This document shows positions 17,390 through 26,630 of a stretch of DNA of 64,000 nt, piece after piece; the stretch's first letter is position 1; the number at the start of each line of letters is the position of its first letter. Under the pieces are notes generated by a model that was not told the DNA's origin, made no database searches, and saw only the letters and a program-made list of their open reading frames with translations. This DNA comes from Planctomycetota bacterium (GTDB lineage Bacteria; Planctomycetota; JAJSAM01; JAJVHW01): the NCBI GenBank assembly GCA_024280885.1, contig JAJRPF010000052.1, forward strand, positions 1 to 64,000. Direction: 5' to 3'. The position numbers and the translations under genes are program-made.

Positions 17390-17578
17390 CTACGCCTGCC
17401 GACACTTGGGGCAGCCTGGAAGCCTCCCGCATCTTCGGGGGCATCCGCAGTATTCGTGTCCCTCTGGACACGCAGAAAACTCGTGCATGGACCACATCTC
17501 ATAGCAAGTGGGGCAATAGATCCGGATGTGGTCGTTCGATGACACGTGACGCCACCATTCCAAGATTCGATCAAGCAT
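17390..17578 (-). CDS. Small zinc-ribbon protein
   Basis: 62 residues with GGAGG before ATG 17578. Eight cysteines are arranged as CPTC, then CPEGHEYC, CPRRC and CPKC, enough for two zinc sites. An N-terminal amphipathic helix (LDRILEWWRHV) precedes them. It is the first gene of the three-gene operon leading to the TraG-like ATPase. Function unknown. Confidence 0.7.
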   Translation of the reverse strand: MLDRILEWWRHVSSNDHIRIYCPTCYEMWSMHEFSACPEGHEYCGCPRRCGRLPGCPKCRQA

Positions 17579-17847
17579 GTCGCCTCCACACCCTCAACTC
17601 CGCACACGGGGGATCACTCCCTCTCAGCGTAGCAGCACCGGGGGTGCCAGGACAGTGTGTGGAGTCCCCCCGGTCGAACCGCCACTGGACGAGGGGGAGG
17701 GGGGACTGGCTCGATGTCACGCCCGATTGGGAACGCTCCCGCCGACTTAGGGGGTCTGCTAAAGCACCTGCGCCAGAATCGGGACGATTCGGGGACGATT
17801 GGCGCGCGCGAGCGATCGCCGTAACTCACGTCGTGCGCGCAAGTTAG

Positions 17848-17899
<52 letters not shown>

Positions 17900-17948
17900 G
17901 ACGAGGCGTTGATTCCAAAGGGTTTACGCGTGTCCCTCGCCGCACAAG

Positions 17949-18008
17949 CTGCACAAGAGGCAGGAGTTGACTGACGTTGTGCAGCGGTAGTGCAGCGGTC
18001 CCTGCCTC
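17949..18008. repeat. Nested inverted and tandem repeats beside the tRNA fragment
   Basis: CTGCACAA (17949) pairs with TTGTGCAG (17977), and GAGGCAGG (17957) pairs with CCTGCCTC (18001). The two pairings are mutually exclusive in one strand. GTGCAGCGGT is also repeated in tandem at 17980 and 17990. Such clusters fit integrase or excisionase arm-binding sites next to an att core. Confidence 0.5.
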
Positions 18009-18088
18009 GGAAGTCCACGATCGCGAAGCGCCCGGACGCCTCTACACAACCGCCTAGTTGCCCACCTCAGATCGACCAGCCGGCACGG

Positions 18089-20701
18089 TCACCCGACTTC
18101 GTAGTCCTCGGCGAACTTGGAGCGGTAGAGATCGATCGCGGACTGCTTGGCGACCTTCACCGCTTCACGAGTGGTGTCCAGTTTCATGTCGATCACGCGC
18201 ATCTGCCCATCGACCTTGGTCAACGCCTCGATCCGATGGAACGCATCGCCGAAACGATCGGCGAACGCCGCGAGCGCCTTCAGCTTCATCAGTGCGTCAT
18301 CGAGGTGGTGGCCGTGGGGGTCGATGATCGACGCGACGATCTGGCCGCCGACCTCGTGGAAGAACACGAAGTCGGGGTGCATGGACCGCCAGTTGCCGGT
18401 GCCGTCGTCTCGGTAGGCGATGCCTAGCGAGTCGACCGCGGCTCGCGACGGGTTGCGATACCAGCCCCGCAAGTTGGGTCGAGCGAGTTCCGCGAAGACG
18501 ACCTCCCATTCCCAGCTGTTGAGCGACGTGAGCGGAAACTGGCCGGACTCGTCGGAGATCAAATGCAGCGGCGCAAGCGGCGCCATCGCCAGCTGACCGT
18601 CGTCCTCTATGACGGTGAAGGCCTCGATGCGCGTTCGTGGCCGCCGCAGCGCTCCCTTCTGGGGCTCGGTCGCCATGGCGCGGATGTCCTCGTACGCCTG
18701 CTGGCGATCGTCGGACAACTCCTTGATGGCCACGCGGTGCTGGGCGAAGAGGCGGGCGGTCAGTTCGAGCGCTTCGGCGTCGACCTTGTCGCGCACCTCC
18801 TTCACGGTGGCGAGCGCCGCCGCTCGCACGTACGCCTCGCGCAGCTCGTCGTCGCCGGAGTCGGATGTGTCGGGACCCGCCAGATGGTTGACGTACGACT
18901 GCGCGACATCGGCGCCGAACGCCTTCTTGGCAGCCTCGAACTCGCTGCGGATCGCGCGGTCGTCGGCGCGCTCGAGAGACTCGGAGTAACTCAGCCCTGT
19001 CTCGCCGAAGCGCCCCGCGATCTCCTTGACATGGACGACCCAGCCGTCGCGGATCGCCGGCTGGAGCTTGTCGGAGTAGCGCAAGCCGTAGGCATCCAGA
19101 ATGCGGTGTAGTTCCTGCTCGACGTTGGCGAGAGCTCCGGGCCAAACCGCGTCGGCCGAGAGAGCCTGCGCAAGGGCCACTAGTCGCTTCACGGGGCGGG
19201 CGCCGCGCTGGGGCAGCGTCTGTGTCGGCAGCACCTCCCACAAGTCCCACACCTCGTTCGGGACGTTCGGGTTGGGTCCAAGCTCCTTGCCGTCGAGCAC
19301 AGCCTTCTTCTCACCGCCGGGCATTGAATCGAGGTCGCCGGTCAGGAACCGAACGACCTTGACCGCGGTGGTGCGGTCGAAGAAAGGCAAGATGCAGTCG
19401 ACGGCGTTCAGCCGTTCGTCGCCCGGGATGCGACGGGCGAGCGGGTTGCGCACCATGCGGCCAAGCAACTGGGTAATGTGGGTGTTGTCCTTCGCGGGTC
19501 GGAAAGACACCAGCACCTCGGCGCGCGGACAGTCCCACCCGGTTGAGATGGCGTCCTTCGCGACCAGCACGCGCACGTGCGACTCGTCCTGCACGCGTTG
19601 CGGCTCGATCCAGTCGACCTTCCACGCGCCGAATCTCTGTGTGGAGTGGTCTCCGAGGACGTGTCGCACCGACGTGGCGCGAAGCTCCGGGTACTCGGCG
19701 AACATGGTGTCGAGCGCCACCCCGACGTCGTCCGGGTTCGGCTTGTTCGGTGTCTGCAGGATGAGCAACGGCTGGACGGCCTCGCGGAGGCCTTGCGAGC
19801 TTGCGTAGGTGGCCCACCGCTCGGTCGAGTCCTTCAGCTTCCGCGCGGCGCGGCGCACGAGAACCGAGTCGAAGTTGCCGGCCTCGTCGGGAATTTCGAG
19901 GACGAGTGTGTCCTTGACGAGGCCGGACTCCTGCACGCGCGCCGACTCGACAACGATGGGCGGCAACGCGCGCCGGCTTCTCGTCACCTCCGCGTCCTTC
20001 ATCGCCGACTCGAAATGGGCGATGGTCGCGGAGATGCCCCAGACGATCGGGACGGGAGGACGGAGTTTCGTGCCGTTGACGAGCCGCCGCACGATGGTCG
20101 GCTTGGCGCGGGTGACCCTGGTGTTGAATCCGCGGTGTGCCTCGTCCAGCACCAGGTACAGCGTCAAGCCGTCGGCTTCGATTGTGTTACTGATGGTCTC
20201 CCAGATCGTCCAGCCCTGCATGTCCGGCGCGCTGGCGGCCATCCCGGGAAGGCGACTCTGGCCGTCCGCAGTCGACTCGACGTGACCGCGCGTCAGCAGC
20301 GACGTCTTGGTCAGCTTCTGGGTGTTCAGGAAGTACACCTTGCCCGCCTCGAGCCGCGGCCTTGCGAATGGCGGTTCCACGTGGACGAGGTTCGAGTACG
20401 TGAACTTCTCGGAGGCCTGCCGAAGTCGGTTGAACGTCTGTCGGTTCAGGCTCGGGTCGTCAGAGAACCAGAGCACCACCGCTCCGGGATCGGGGTCGAA
20501 GCCGAAGGCATCACTGCCCCAGAACAGGGCTTCGATTGCGGCGGCGGCCATCACCGTCTTGCCCGCGCCGGTCGTGGCGGTAAGCGCGAACGACGAGATT
20601 TCGCGCTTGTCAGGGTTCTTGAAGTTCTCGCGGGCGCGCTTCAGGTTGGCGAGAACGTCTTCCACGGCGTCCGCCTGATAGTCCTTGAGCGTGAACCTCA
20701 C
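18089..20701 (-). CDS. Type III restriction-like DEAD/DEAH helicase (Res)
   Basis: 870 residues. Superfamily 2 helicase motifs: TGAGKT at 44-49, LDEAH near 187, SATI near 230 and QLLGRMVRNP near 410. The C-terminal domain contains HPDFVFF (about 773) and IIDPHGHH (about 793), placed like the PD-(D/E)XK nuclease of type III Res proteins, but the usual E-x-K is replaced by D-x-H. Its ATG overlaps the methyltransferase stop by 4 bases, as in mod-res operons. It should translocate and cut unmethylated DNA together with Mod, whose gene is frameshifted here. Confidence 0.85.
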   Translation of the reverse strand: MRFTLKDYQADAVEDVLANLKRARENFKNPDKREISSFALTATTGAGKTVMAAAAIEALFWGSDAFGFDPDPGAVVLWFSDDPSLNRQTFNRLRQASEKFTYSNLVHVEPPFARPRLEAGKVYFLNTQKLTKTSLLTRGHVESTADGQSRLPGMAASAPDMQGWTIWETISNTIEADGLTLYLVLDEAHRGFNTRVTRAKPTIVRRLVNGTKLRPPVPIVWGISATIAHFESAMKDAEVTRSRRALPPIVVESARVQESGLVKDTLVLEIPDEAGNFDSVLVRRAARKLKDSTERWATYASSQGLREAVQPLLILQTPNKPNPDDVGVALDTMFAEYPELRATSVRHVLGDHSTQRFGAWKVDWIEPQRVQDESHVRVLVAKDAISTGWDCPRAEVLVSFRPAKDNTHITQLLGRMVRNPLARRIPGDERLNAVDCILPFFDRTTAVKVVRFLTGDLDSMPGGEKKAVLDGKELGPNPNVPNEVWDLWEVLPTQTLPQRGARPVKRLVALAQALSADAVWPGALANVEQELHRILDAYGLRYSDKLQPAIRDGWVVHVKEIAGRFGETGLSYSESLERADDRAIRSEFEAAKKAFGADVAQSYVNHLAGPDTSDSGDDELREAYVRAAALATVKEVRDKVDAEALELTARLFAQHRVAIKELSDDRQQAYEDIRAMATEPQKGALRRPRTRIEAFTVIEDDGQLAMAPLAPLHLISDESGQFPLTSLNSWEWEVVFAELARPNLRGWYRNPSRAAVDSLGIAYRDDGTGNWRSMHPDFVFFHEVGGQIVASIIDPHGHHLDDALMKLKALAAFADRFGDAFHRIEALTKVDGQMRVIDMKLDTTREAVKVAKQSAIDLYRSKFAEDYEVG

Positions 20702-22850
20702 AGCGCACCTCGACCGGACTCGATCTCGAAGTTCCGCAGGTACGCCTCGTAGAGGCGTACCGCATCCACGCGGTCGGGAAGTTGCTGCGCGACTGACTCG
20801 AACAGCCGGTCCTCGTCCGTCACGATAAACACCAGAGACAATCCCTCCCGAGCCCGGACGGCCTTCAGGAACTGGGTTGTGAAGTCGAGGTTGGCGAGGA
20901 CGCCGTACACCTCGGCGACATCCCAGCCCGCGGAGATGTCCTCGACGCGCCGACCTTGAGAGCCGGCCCGCATCCAGAGCAGTGGCGCGATCCTCCGAAA
21001 CTCGCGGTTGCTCGCCACGCGCAGAGGCGCCTCGTACGTCAGCGTGAAGAACTCAACGTTCTCCTCCAAACCATCCGCCATCGGGAACGCGTCGATGTAC
21101 TTGTAGTCGCCGCCGATCGGATGCCCATCGGGGGTTTGACCTGTCACCGCAGCCGCGAGGCGCGGCTTTGTTACGTGTTCACAGATGCCCCATCGCTCCC
21201 ACTCCTCGTCGCCTGGCCGGAGCCCCTTGCTCCTGAGCGCTGCCTCTTCCCCAGTGGAGATCTCGTTGTTGGTGATACAAATCGCCTGACGGCGCCCGCC
21301 GTCTTGCCGATTGAGGCGCATTATCGCGTGGCCGGTTGTTCCAGACCCGGAGAAGAAGTCAACGACACAGGCCTCCGGCTTATTCGCGACGAATAGTCGC
21401 AGGGCGTCCTCGACCGCGTACAGCGACTTCGGGTAATCGAAGCGCTTGCCGCCAAGCAGTAGTTTCAGAAGCTCTGTGCCACTGGTCTCTGCGTTATGGC
21501 TCGGCTTGCTCCATGTTGTCACCGGCATCTTGGTCTTATGCGTTACGTAGGTTGCGATAACACTGCCATCTCCGTTGCGCCCAGTGACTTTCGCGCGACC
21601 CTCTTCGATGTCGTCAATTCGACCGGAAGTGAGATAGGAGATCTCCCATGCCTGCGGCTTCTTTGGAGTATGCCGCCCGACCCGGAGGTAGCCCTTCTGG
21701 AGCAAGGCCTTCGCCGCCGGCACCGTCAGTCCCCAGTTCATCTCCGTACCGTTGTCCCGCATTGGGAAGACGGCCGTGCACCCTGGGCGATTCGGAGCCT
21801 CGCTCAGGGGTACGCCATGCGGTAACGGCGCACCGATCTCCTCGATCTTCCCCTCTCCGGTGACGTACACGGGGTAGCACTGCCCGGTCCCCCCTTTGCG
21901 GTTCCTCGCTTCGATGAAATGTCGCTCCTGCGGAAGGTGCGCCAAGCTATCGATGCGCCTGCGGAGAAAGCCTCGTCGGGTTCTCCCTGAACGGTTGCCT
22001 CACCCAAAGCGAGGAAGAAGATGTACTCCTCGCATCGCGCGAAGTCGTTGGCCCTGTACTTGCCGCGGGGGTTGATGACAGACGTGACCATCGTCATGCG
22101 AGCACCGGTGAAGGTCTGCTCGAGCAGCAGGCTCAGTCGACTCACTTCATTGTGGTCGATGGTGATGATGAGCGCCGAGTTGTTCGGATTCAGGAGTTCC
22201 TTGGCAATCCGAAGGCGACGCTCCATGAATGCGAGCCACTTGGAGTGAACGTAGAGATCGTCGCCTGCAACGTAGTCGTTGTTGTACTTCCAGTCGGTCG
22301 AGCCGCTGTTGTACGGCGGGTCAATGTAGATTGCATCCACCCTGCCGCGATGGGTGAATAGCAGCGTTTCGAGCGCGTGGAAGTTCTCGGCGTTGATGAC
22401 CGTGTGGTACGGCTTATCGCCGCCCCGCTCGACCTTGCCCGTCGAGATCAGCCCCGGATAGATCGGGTCCCGGAACTCCGCCACCACGACGAGGTCGTCG
22501 AGCGCCGCGGTGCAGCTCTCGCGGTGGGCAGCGCCCGCCGCGAGAGGCGTCGCCTCCAACTCCGTCGGTGGCGCGACGACCGCGTCGCCCGCGCCTCGGT
22601 CGATCCGTACGACACGCCACAGCTTCTCATCTGACTTCTTGGACGTCTGGCCTCGGGGCGGAAGCACGCGGACCTTGTCACCCCTGCGGACCCTGCGCCC
22701 CGGGAGCTCGACGACCTCCGGTACATGCCGCTCGAAGTTCAGCCCGAACGCGCGACGGTCGGCGAGGGCGGACACCTCCCGCTCGAGGTCGCGGGCAAGC
22801 GCGGGGTCTCGGGTTCGTAGTTCTCGGAGCAAGTCGTTGAGGCGTGACAC
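20698..22850 (-). pseudogene. Type III Mod-like DNA methyltransferase, frameshifted
   Basis: Start is GTG 22850 (AAGGTGG upstream). Frame one carries DPPYNSGSTDW near 176 and continues to EEYIFFLALGE, then leaves frame near 21972. Frame two resumes with GFLRRRIDSLAHLPQERHF and holds the SAM-binding FFSGSGTTGHA. Adding one G to the GG at 21971-21972 would join them as DEGFLRRRID. Motif order (IV before I) is beta class, as in Mod subunits. Without repair the product stops at 21804 and lacks SAM binding. It could be a true mutation, phase variation or a sequencing error; GG is a very short tract for slippage. Confidence 0.8.
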
Positions 22851-22898
22851 GGTTCCACCTTTGTACATTGGTCCCATCCCTGGGGACAACACGCGGCC

Positions 22899-25670
22899 AT
22901 GACCACCTACACGAACGCTCAGGCGCAGGCAATTGCGTGCCTCGACGAGCCTCTGCAAGTCATCGCCTGCGCGGGGTCAGGCAAGACGCAGGTCATCTCG
23001 CAGCGGATCGCCGCGATCCTCGCTCGACCGGGCGTTCAGCCGCGAAACATCGTGGCTTTCACGTTCACCGAGAAGGCGTCGGCGGAGCTCAAGGAGCGGG
23101 TTCTCTCGATCGTAGAGGGTGAGCTCGGTCACGTCAGCGGCCTGGCCGAGATGTACATCGGGACCATGCACGGCTACTGCCTCGACCTCTTGCAGCGGCT
23201 GGTCCCGGAGAAGTTCAAGTTCTCCGTTCTGACTGAAGTCACGGCGCGGCTGCTCGTGGACCGCTTCAGCAAGAAGTCCGGGCTCACGACGTGCCCGACG
23301 ACGGCGAGGCAAGCTGTGCTGCGGCGGTACACGAACTCGAAGCTCTACCTGCAGGTCCTCAGCGTGCTGCGCGAGGACGTGATCGACTTCGATCGCGTGC
23401 CGGCGGGGGTCATCGAGTCTTCGGAGATGTACCTCTCTCTGCTGCATCAGCAATCGGTGTTCGACTACACGCAGATCATCCGGAGCGCTGTGGACTACCT
23501 GGGAGGCGACCCGTACGAGGACGACGACTTCGTGCGCGTCCAGAACCACATCCGGGAGGATGTCCGCTACGTCGTCGTCGACGAGTACCAGGACGTCAAC
23601 CCGTTGCAGGAGCGACTCGTCCGCGGGCTGGTCCGGTTCGGGGCGAACCTCTGCGTCGTGGGCGACGACGATCAGACGATCTACCAGTGGCGCGGCAGCC
23701 AGGTGTCGAACATCGTCACGTTCGCGAGCCGGTACCCCGCCGTTCGGCAGGTCACGCTTGACGACAACTTCCGCTCGAGCCGTGGCGTCGTCGAACTCGG
23801 ACGCTCGGTCGCCGAGCGGATTCCTGCGGGAGAGCGGCTCCCGAAGGCGATGGTCGCCGCCGGTCACCAGTCGTGGGAGCGTGGCGACCTGCTCGCTCTG
23901 ACGTTCGACGACCCCGACGCCGAGGCACGGTGGATCGTCGATCGCGTCGAACACATGCGCGGCGTTGCGTTCCAGGACGGCCCCACCTCGCAGCCACGCG
24001 GCCTGTCGTGGTCGGACTGCGCAGTCCTGTTCCGGTCGGTCGCTAGAGACTCCGAGCCCGTCGTTGCCGAGCTGCGACGTCGCGGCATCCCGTTCATCGT
24101 CAAGGGTCTAAATCGGCTGTTCGACAGCCCGGAGATCCAAGCCGTCGTGGGGATCTTCCGCTTCATGGTCAGCGAGATCGACGACGGTGCGTTGAAGGAG
24201 CTGTGGGACTCGGCTGGCCTGATTCCATCAGGTAGGGACTGGGTCAAGGCGTTGAGAGTGCTGGAGTCCGGCCGCGACTTCGGCGCGCACAAGCGCCACT
24301 CGGTCTACAACATCCAGCGGCTCTACTTGGACTTCCTCGACGGGCTCACCCTGCGTGAGGACACAGTCCCCGGCGACGCGAGCCGCCGAGAGCTCGTCTT
24401 CTACCAGCTCGGCAAGTTCAGTCAGGTGATCTCGGACTACGAGCAGATCCACTTCATGACTGAGCCTAAGGCGAAGTACATAGGGTTCGCCAAGTGGCTT
24501 GAGTATCAAGCGCGCAACTACTACGCCGACGCGGACGCCGACCTTGGCTACGCCACCCCGGACGCCGTGACCATCGCCACGGTGCATCAGGCCAAGGGGT
24601 TGCAGTGGCCAGCGGTGTTTGTGCCGGCGCTGCGCAAGAACCGCTTCCCGTCACGCGTCATGGGCGGCGTCACCATGCGCCACGTTATTCCGGACGACGC
24701 GATCGACGATCCGGCGCGGTACCGCGGCACGGTCCAGGACGAGACGCGACTGCTGTACGTCGCCGTCACGCGAGCGCAGAAGTACCTGTACGCGACGTAC
24801 GCGCCGATCGCCGACAACCAGCAGCAGCGCACTCGCTCGGAGTTCTTCGATCACATCGCCGCGCAGCAATGGGTATCGACGACCTCGGTGCCGATCGCGG
24901 GAGATCGGCTGCCGCCGCAGCCGGTGCATGACACGCCGCAGGTCACGCTGTCGTTCTCCGAATTGAAGTACCTGTTCGAGTGCCCCTACCAGTTCAAGCT
25001 GCGCTTCCTCTACGGCTTCAACGCCCCGATTCATGAGGCGCTCGGATACGGGAAGGGGCTCCACGACGCGTTGTCGGAGATTCACAAGCGAGCCCTCGAG
25101 GGCGACATGGTCACGAAGGACTCGGCGGCGGCGCTGATCGACCGGCACCTGAGCGCGCCGTTCGCGTTCCCGGCGCTGCGGGAGCAACTTCGGAGCGCTG
25201 GCATCAAGGCGCTCGAGCGCTACTTCGACGCTCACGGCAGAGAGATCGCGAACACGGAGTTCTCGGAAAAGCAGATCCAGGTCCACGTCGCGCCGGGGGT
25301 CACGGTCGATGGCCGCATCGACCTCATCCGCCGGCTCGACACCGGCGAGGTGGCGATCGTCGACTTCAAGTCCACGGAGCGTGCCCAGGCTGAGGATGTC
25401 ACGCGCGACCAACTCCACGTCTACGCCGTTGGCTACCGAGAGCTCACCGGGAAGTCCGCCGATCTGATCGAGGTCCTGAACCTCGACGAGAAGGGGAAGA
25501 CGACCCGCGAGCCGGTGAACGACCCGCTGCTCACCACCGTTCGAGAGAAGATCCGCGAGGCAGGCGAAGCGCTGCGTTCGAACGAGCTCCTGCGCCTGGC
25601 GACGTGGGAAGAGCAGAAGTGCGGATCGTGTGACCTCGTCGGGCTGTGCCGCGAACGGCCGGGACGCTGA
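22899..25670 (+). CDS. UvrD/PcrA-like helicase fused to a RecB-like Fe-S nuclease
   Basis: 923 residues. Superfamily 1A motifs: AGSGKT (25-30), VVDEYQDVNPLQ (about 226), DDDQTIYQWRG (about 256) and LLYVAVTRAQ (about 617). From about 685 a Cas4/AddB-type nuclease follows: a first cysteine in FECPYQF, GRIDLI and VDFKST for the active site, and CGSCDLVGLC at about 908-917 for the other three Fe-S ligands. It should unwind and degrade DNA ends. It starts 48 bases from the divergent mod gene, so the three genes probably form one locus. The 4Fe-4S assignment is from the motif only. Confidence 0.9.
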   Translation: MTTYTNAQAQAIACLDEPLQVIACAGSGKTQVISQRIAAILARPGVQPRNIVAFTFTEKASAELKERVLSIVEGELGHVSGLAEMYIGTMHGYCLDLLQRLVPEKFKFSVLTEVTARLLVDRFSKKSGLTTCPTTARQAVLRRYTNSKLYLQVLSVLREDVIDFDRVPAGVIESSEMYLSLLHQQSVFDYTQIIRSAVDYLGGDPYEDDDFVRVQNHIREDVRYVVVDEYQDVNPLQERLVRGLVRFGANLCVVGDDDQTIYQWRGSQVSNIVTFASRYPAVRQVTLDDNFRSSRGVVELGRSVAERIPAGERLPKAMVAAGHQSWERGDLLALTFDDPDAEARWIVDRVEHMRGVAFQDGPTSQPRGLSWSDCAVLFRSVARDSEPVVAELRRRGIPFIVKGLNRLFDSPEIQAVVGIFRFMVSEIDDGALKELWDSAGLIPSGRDWVKALRVLESGRDFGAHKRHSVYNIQRLYLDFLDGLTLREDTVPGDASRRELVFYQLGKFSQVISDYEQIHFMTEPKAKYIGFAKWLEYQARNYYADADADLGYATPDAVTIATVHQAKGLQWPAVFVPALRKNRFPSRVMGGVTMRHVIPDDAIDDPARYRGTVQDETRLLYVAVTRAQKYLYATYAPIADNQQQRTRSEFFDHIAAQQWVSTTSVPIAGDRLPPQPVHDTPQVTLSFSELKYLFECPYQFKLRFLYGFNAPIHEALGYGKGLHDALSEIHKRALEGDMVTKDSAAALIDRHLSAPFAFPALREQLRSAGIKALERYFDAHGREIANTEFSEKQIQVHVAPGVTVDGRIDLIRRLDTGEVAIVDFKSTERAQAEDVTRDQLHVYAVGYRELTGKSADLIEVLNLDEKGKTTREPVNDPLLTTVREKIREAGEALRSNELLRLATWEEQKCGSCDLVGLCRERPGR

Positions 25671-25778
25671 TATCCCCCAAGTGGCCTGCTCAGATGCTCA
25701 CCGCTTCACCGACCTCGGGCGCCGCCGCACGTGGTTCAGGATTTCGCACCCAAACCTGGCGGGACTCCGCCTGGCACT

Positions 25779-26630
25779 TCACGACCTGCCGGGACCGAGG
25801 AGCAAGGCCTCCTGCTCTAGCCCCTTCCCGCACATGTTCATGATCTCCAGCACGGACTGCAACGCGGGATCCTCGACCTTCCTGAGGCGGTTTAGCACCG
25901 CGCGGGACCGCAGGAGCAGGCCTGCCTGCCCGTAGCGTGACACTAGGTCGGGCAGGTCCTTCGGGACGAAGAGGGACACGCGGTCGCCGAGCGTCGCTCG
26001 CGCACGGAGGTACTCGTCGAGCCCCGTCGGGTCGAAGTCCGCGACGTGCACGACGCGGACTGCGGGCATTCCGCCGACCCAATCCAGGAGTCCTTGGTCG
26101 ATTCGGCCGCTGTACCAGAGTGCTGCGGTCAGATCCGGCACGACGCGTTCTACGTGTAGGAAGAGCTCGAAGTTCTCGACCAACGCGAGCGTTCCGTCGA
26201 GGCGCCACGGTCTGTCCTTCTCGATGAGCGCCGCGGCGACGGCGTAGCGATCCGTCAAGTCTCCGATCGGAATCGACTCCTGCTCGCGACGAAGCTCTGC
26301 GTCACCGAAGCCACGAAGCAACACAGGGCGCTGAGCGAGTCGCCGCCCGCGCTTCGAGTCTGCGAAGTTGGCGACGGACTCAGCTCTCGGCGGGAGGGCC
26401 GCCTGCACGCCCCGCAGTCCGGACGGGTACTCTGTCGCGATCCAAGTGCGCACGGCGGGCTCGTCCCGGAGCACCACTCGGCGCCCCCCACCGGCCTTCT
26501 CCTCAGTCAGTGCTCTAATCTCGAACAGGACGACAAGGCGCCGACGCATCGCCTTGGAGAGCGCCGACGCGACGAGAGACCCCTCGGCCAACAACGTCTC
26601 AAGCCGGCCGGCCAGTGGGTCAATCGCCAT
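25779..26630 (-). CDS. jetD: Wadjet nuclease subunit JetD
   Basis: 283 residues from ATG 26630, overlapping jetC by 11 bases. The Toprim-like active site of DUF2220 is visible: Glu in LVENFELFLH (about 147) and the acidic pair in HVADFDPTGLDEY (about 193-200). In Wadjet systems JetD nicks or cuts small closed-circular DNA after JetABC has extruded it. It is shorter than JetD proteins I recall (350-400 residues), with a reduced N-terminal arm. It converges with the UvrD-nuclease gene. Confidence 0.88.
   Translation of the reverse strand: MAIDPLAGRLETLLAEGSLVASALSKAMRRRLVVLFEIRALTEEKAGGGRRVVLRDEPAVRTWIATEYPSGLRGVQAALPPRAESVANFADSKRGRRLAQRPVLLRGFGDAELRREQESIPIGDLTDRYAVAAALIEKDRPWRLDGTLALVENFELFLHVERVVPDLTAALWYSGRIDQGLLDWVGGMPAVRVVHVADFDPTGLDEYLRARATLGDRVSLFVPKDLPDLVSRYGQAGLLLRSRAVLNRLRKVEDPALQSVLEIMNMCGKGLEQEALLLGPGRS

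Noticed and set aside
14796..17578. Complete conjugation system
   Set aside because: Only a coupling-protein-like ATPase is present; no relaxase, VirB4 or pilus genes seen.
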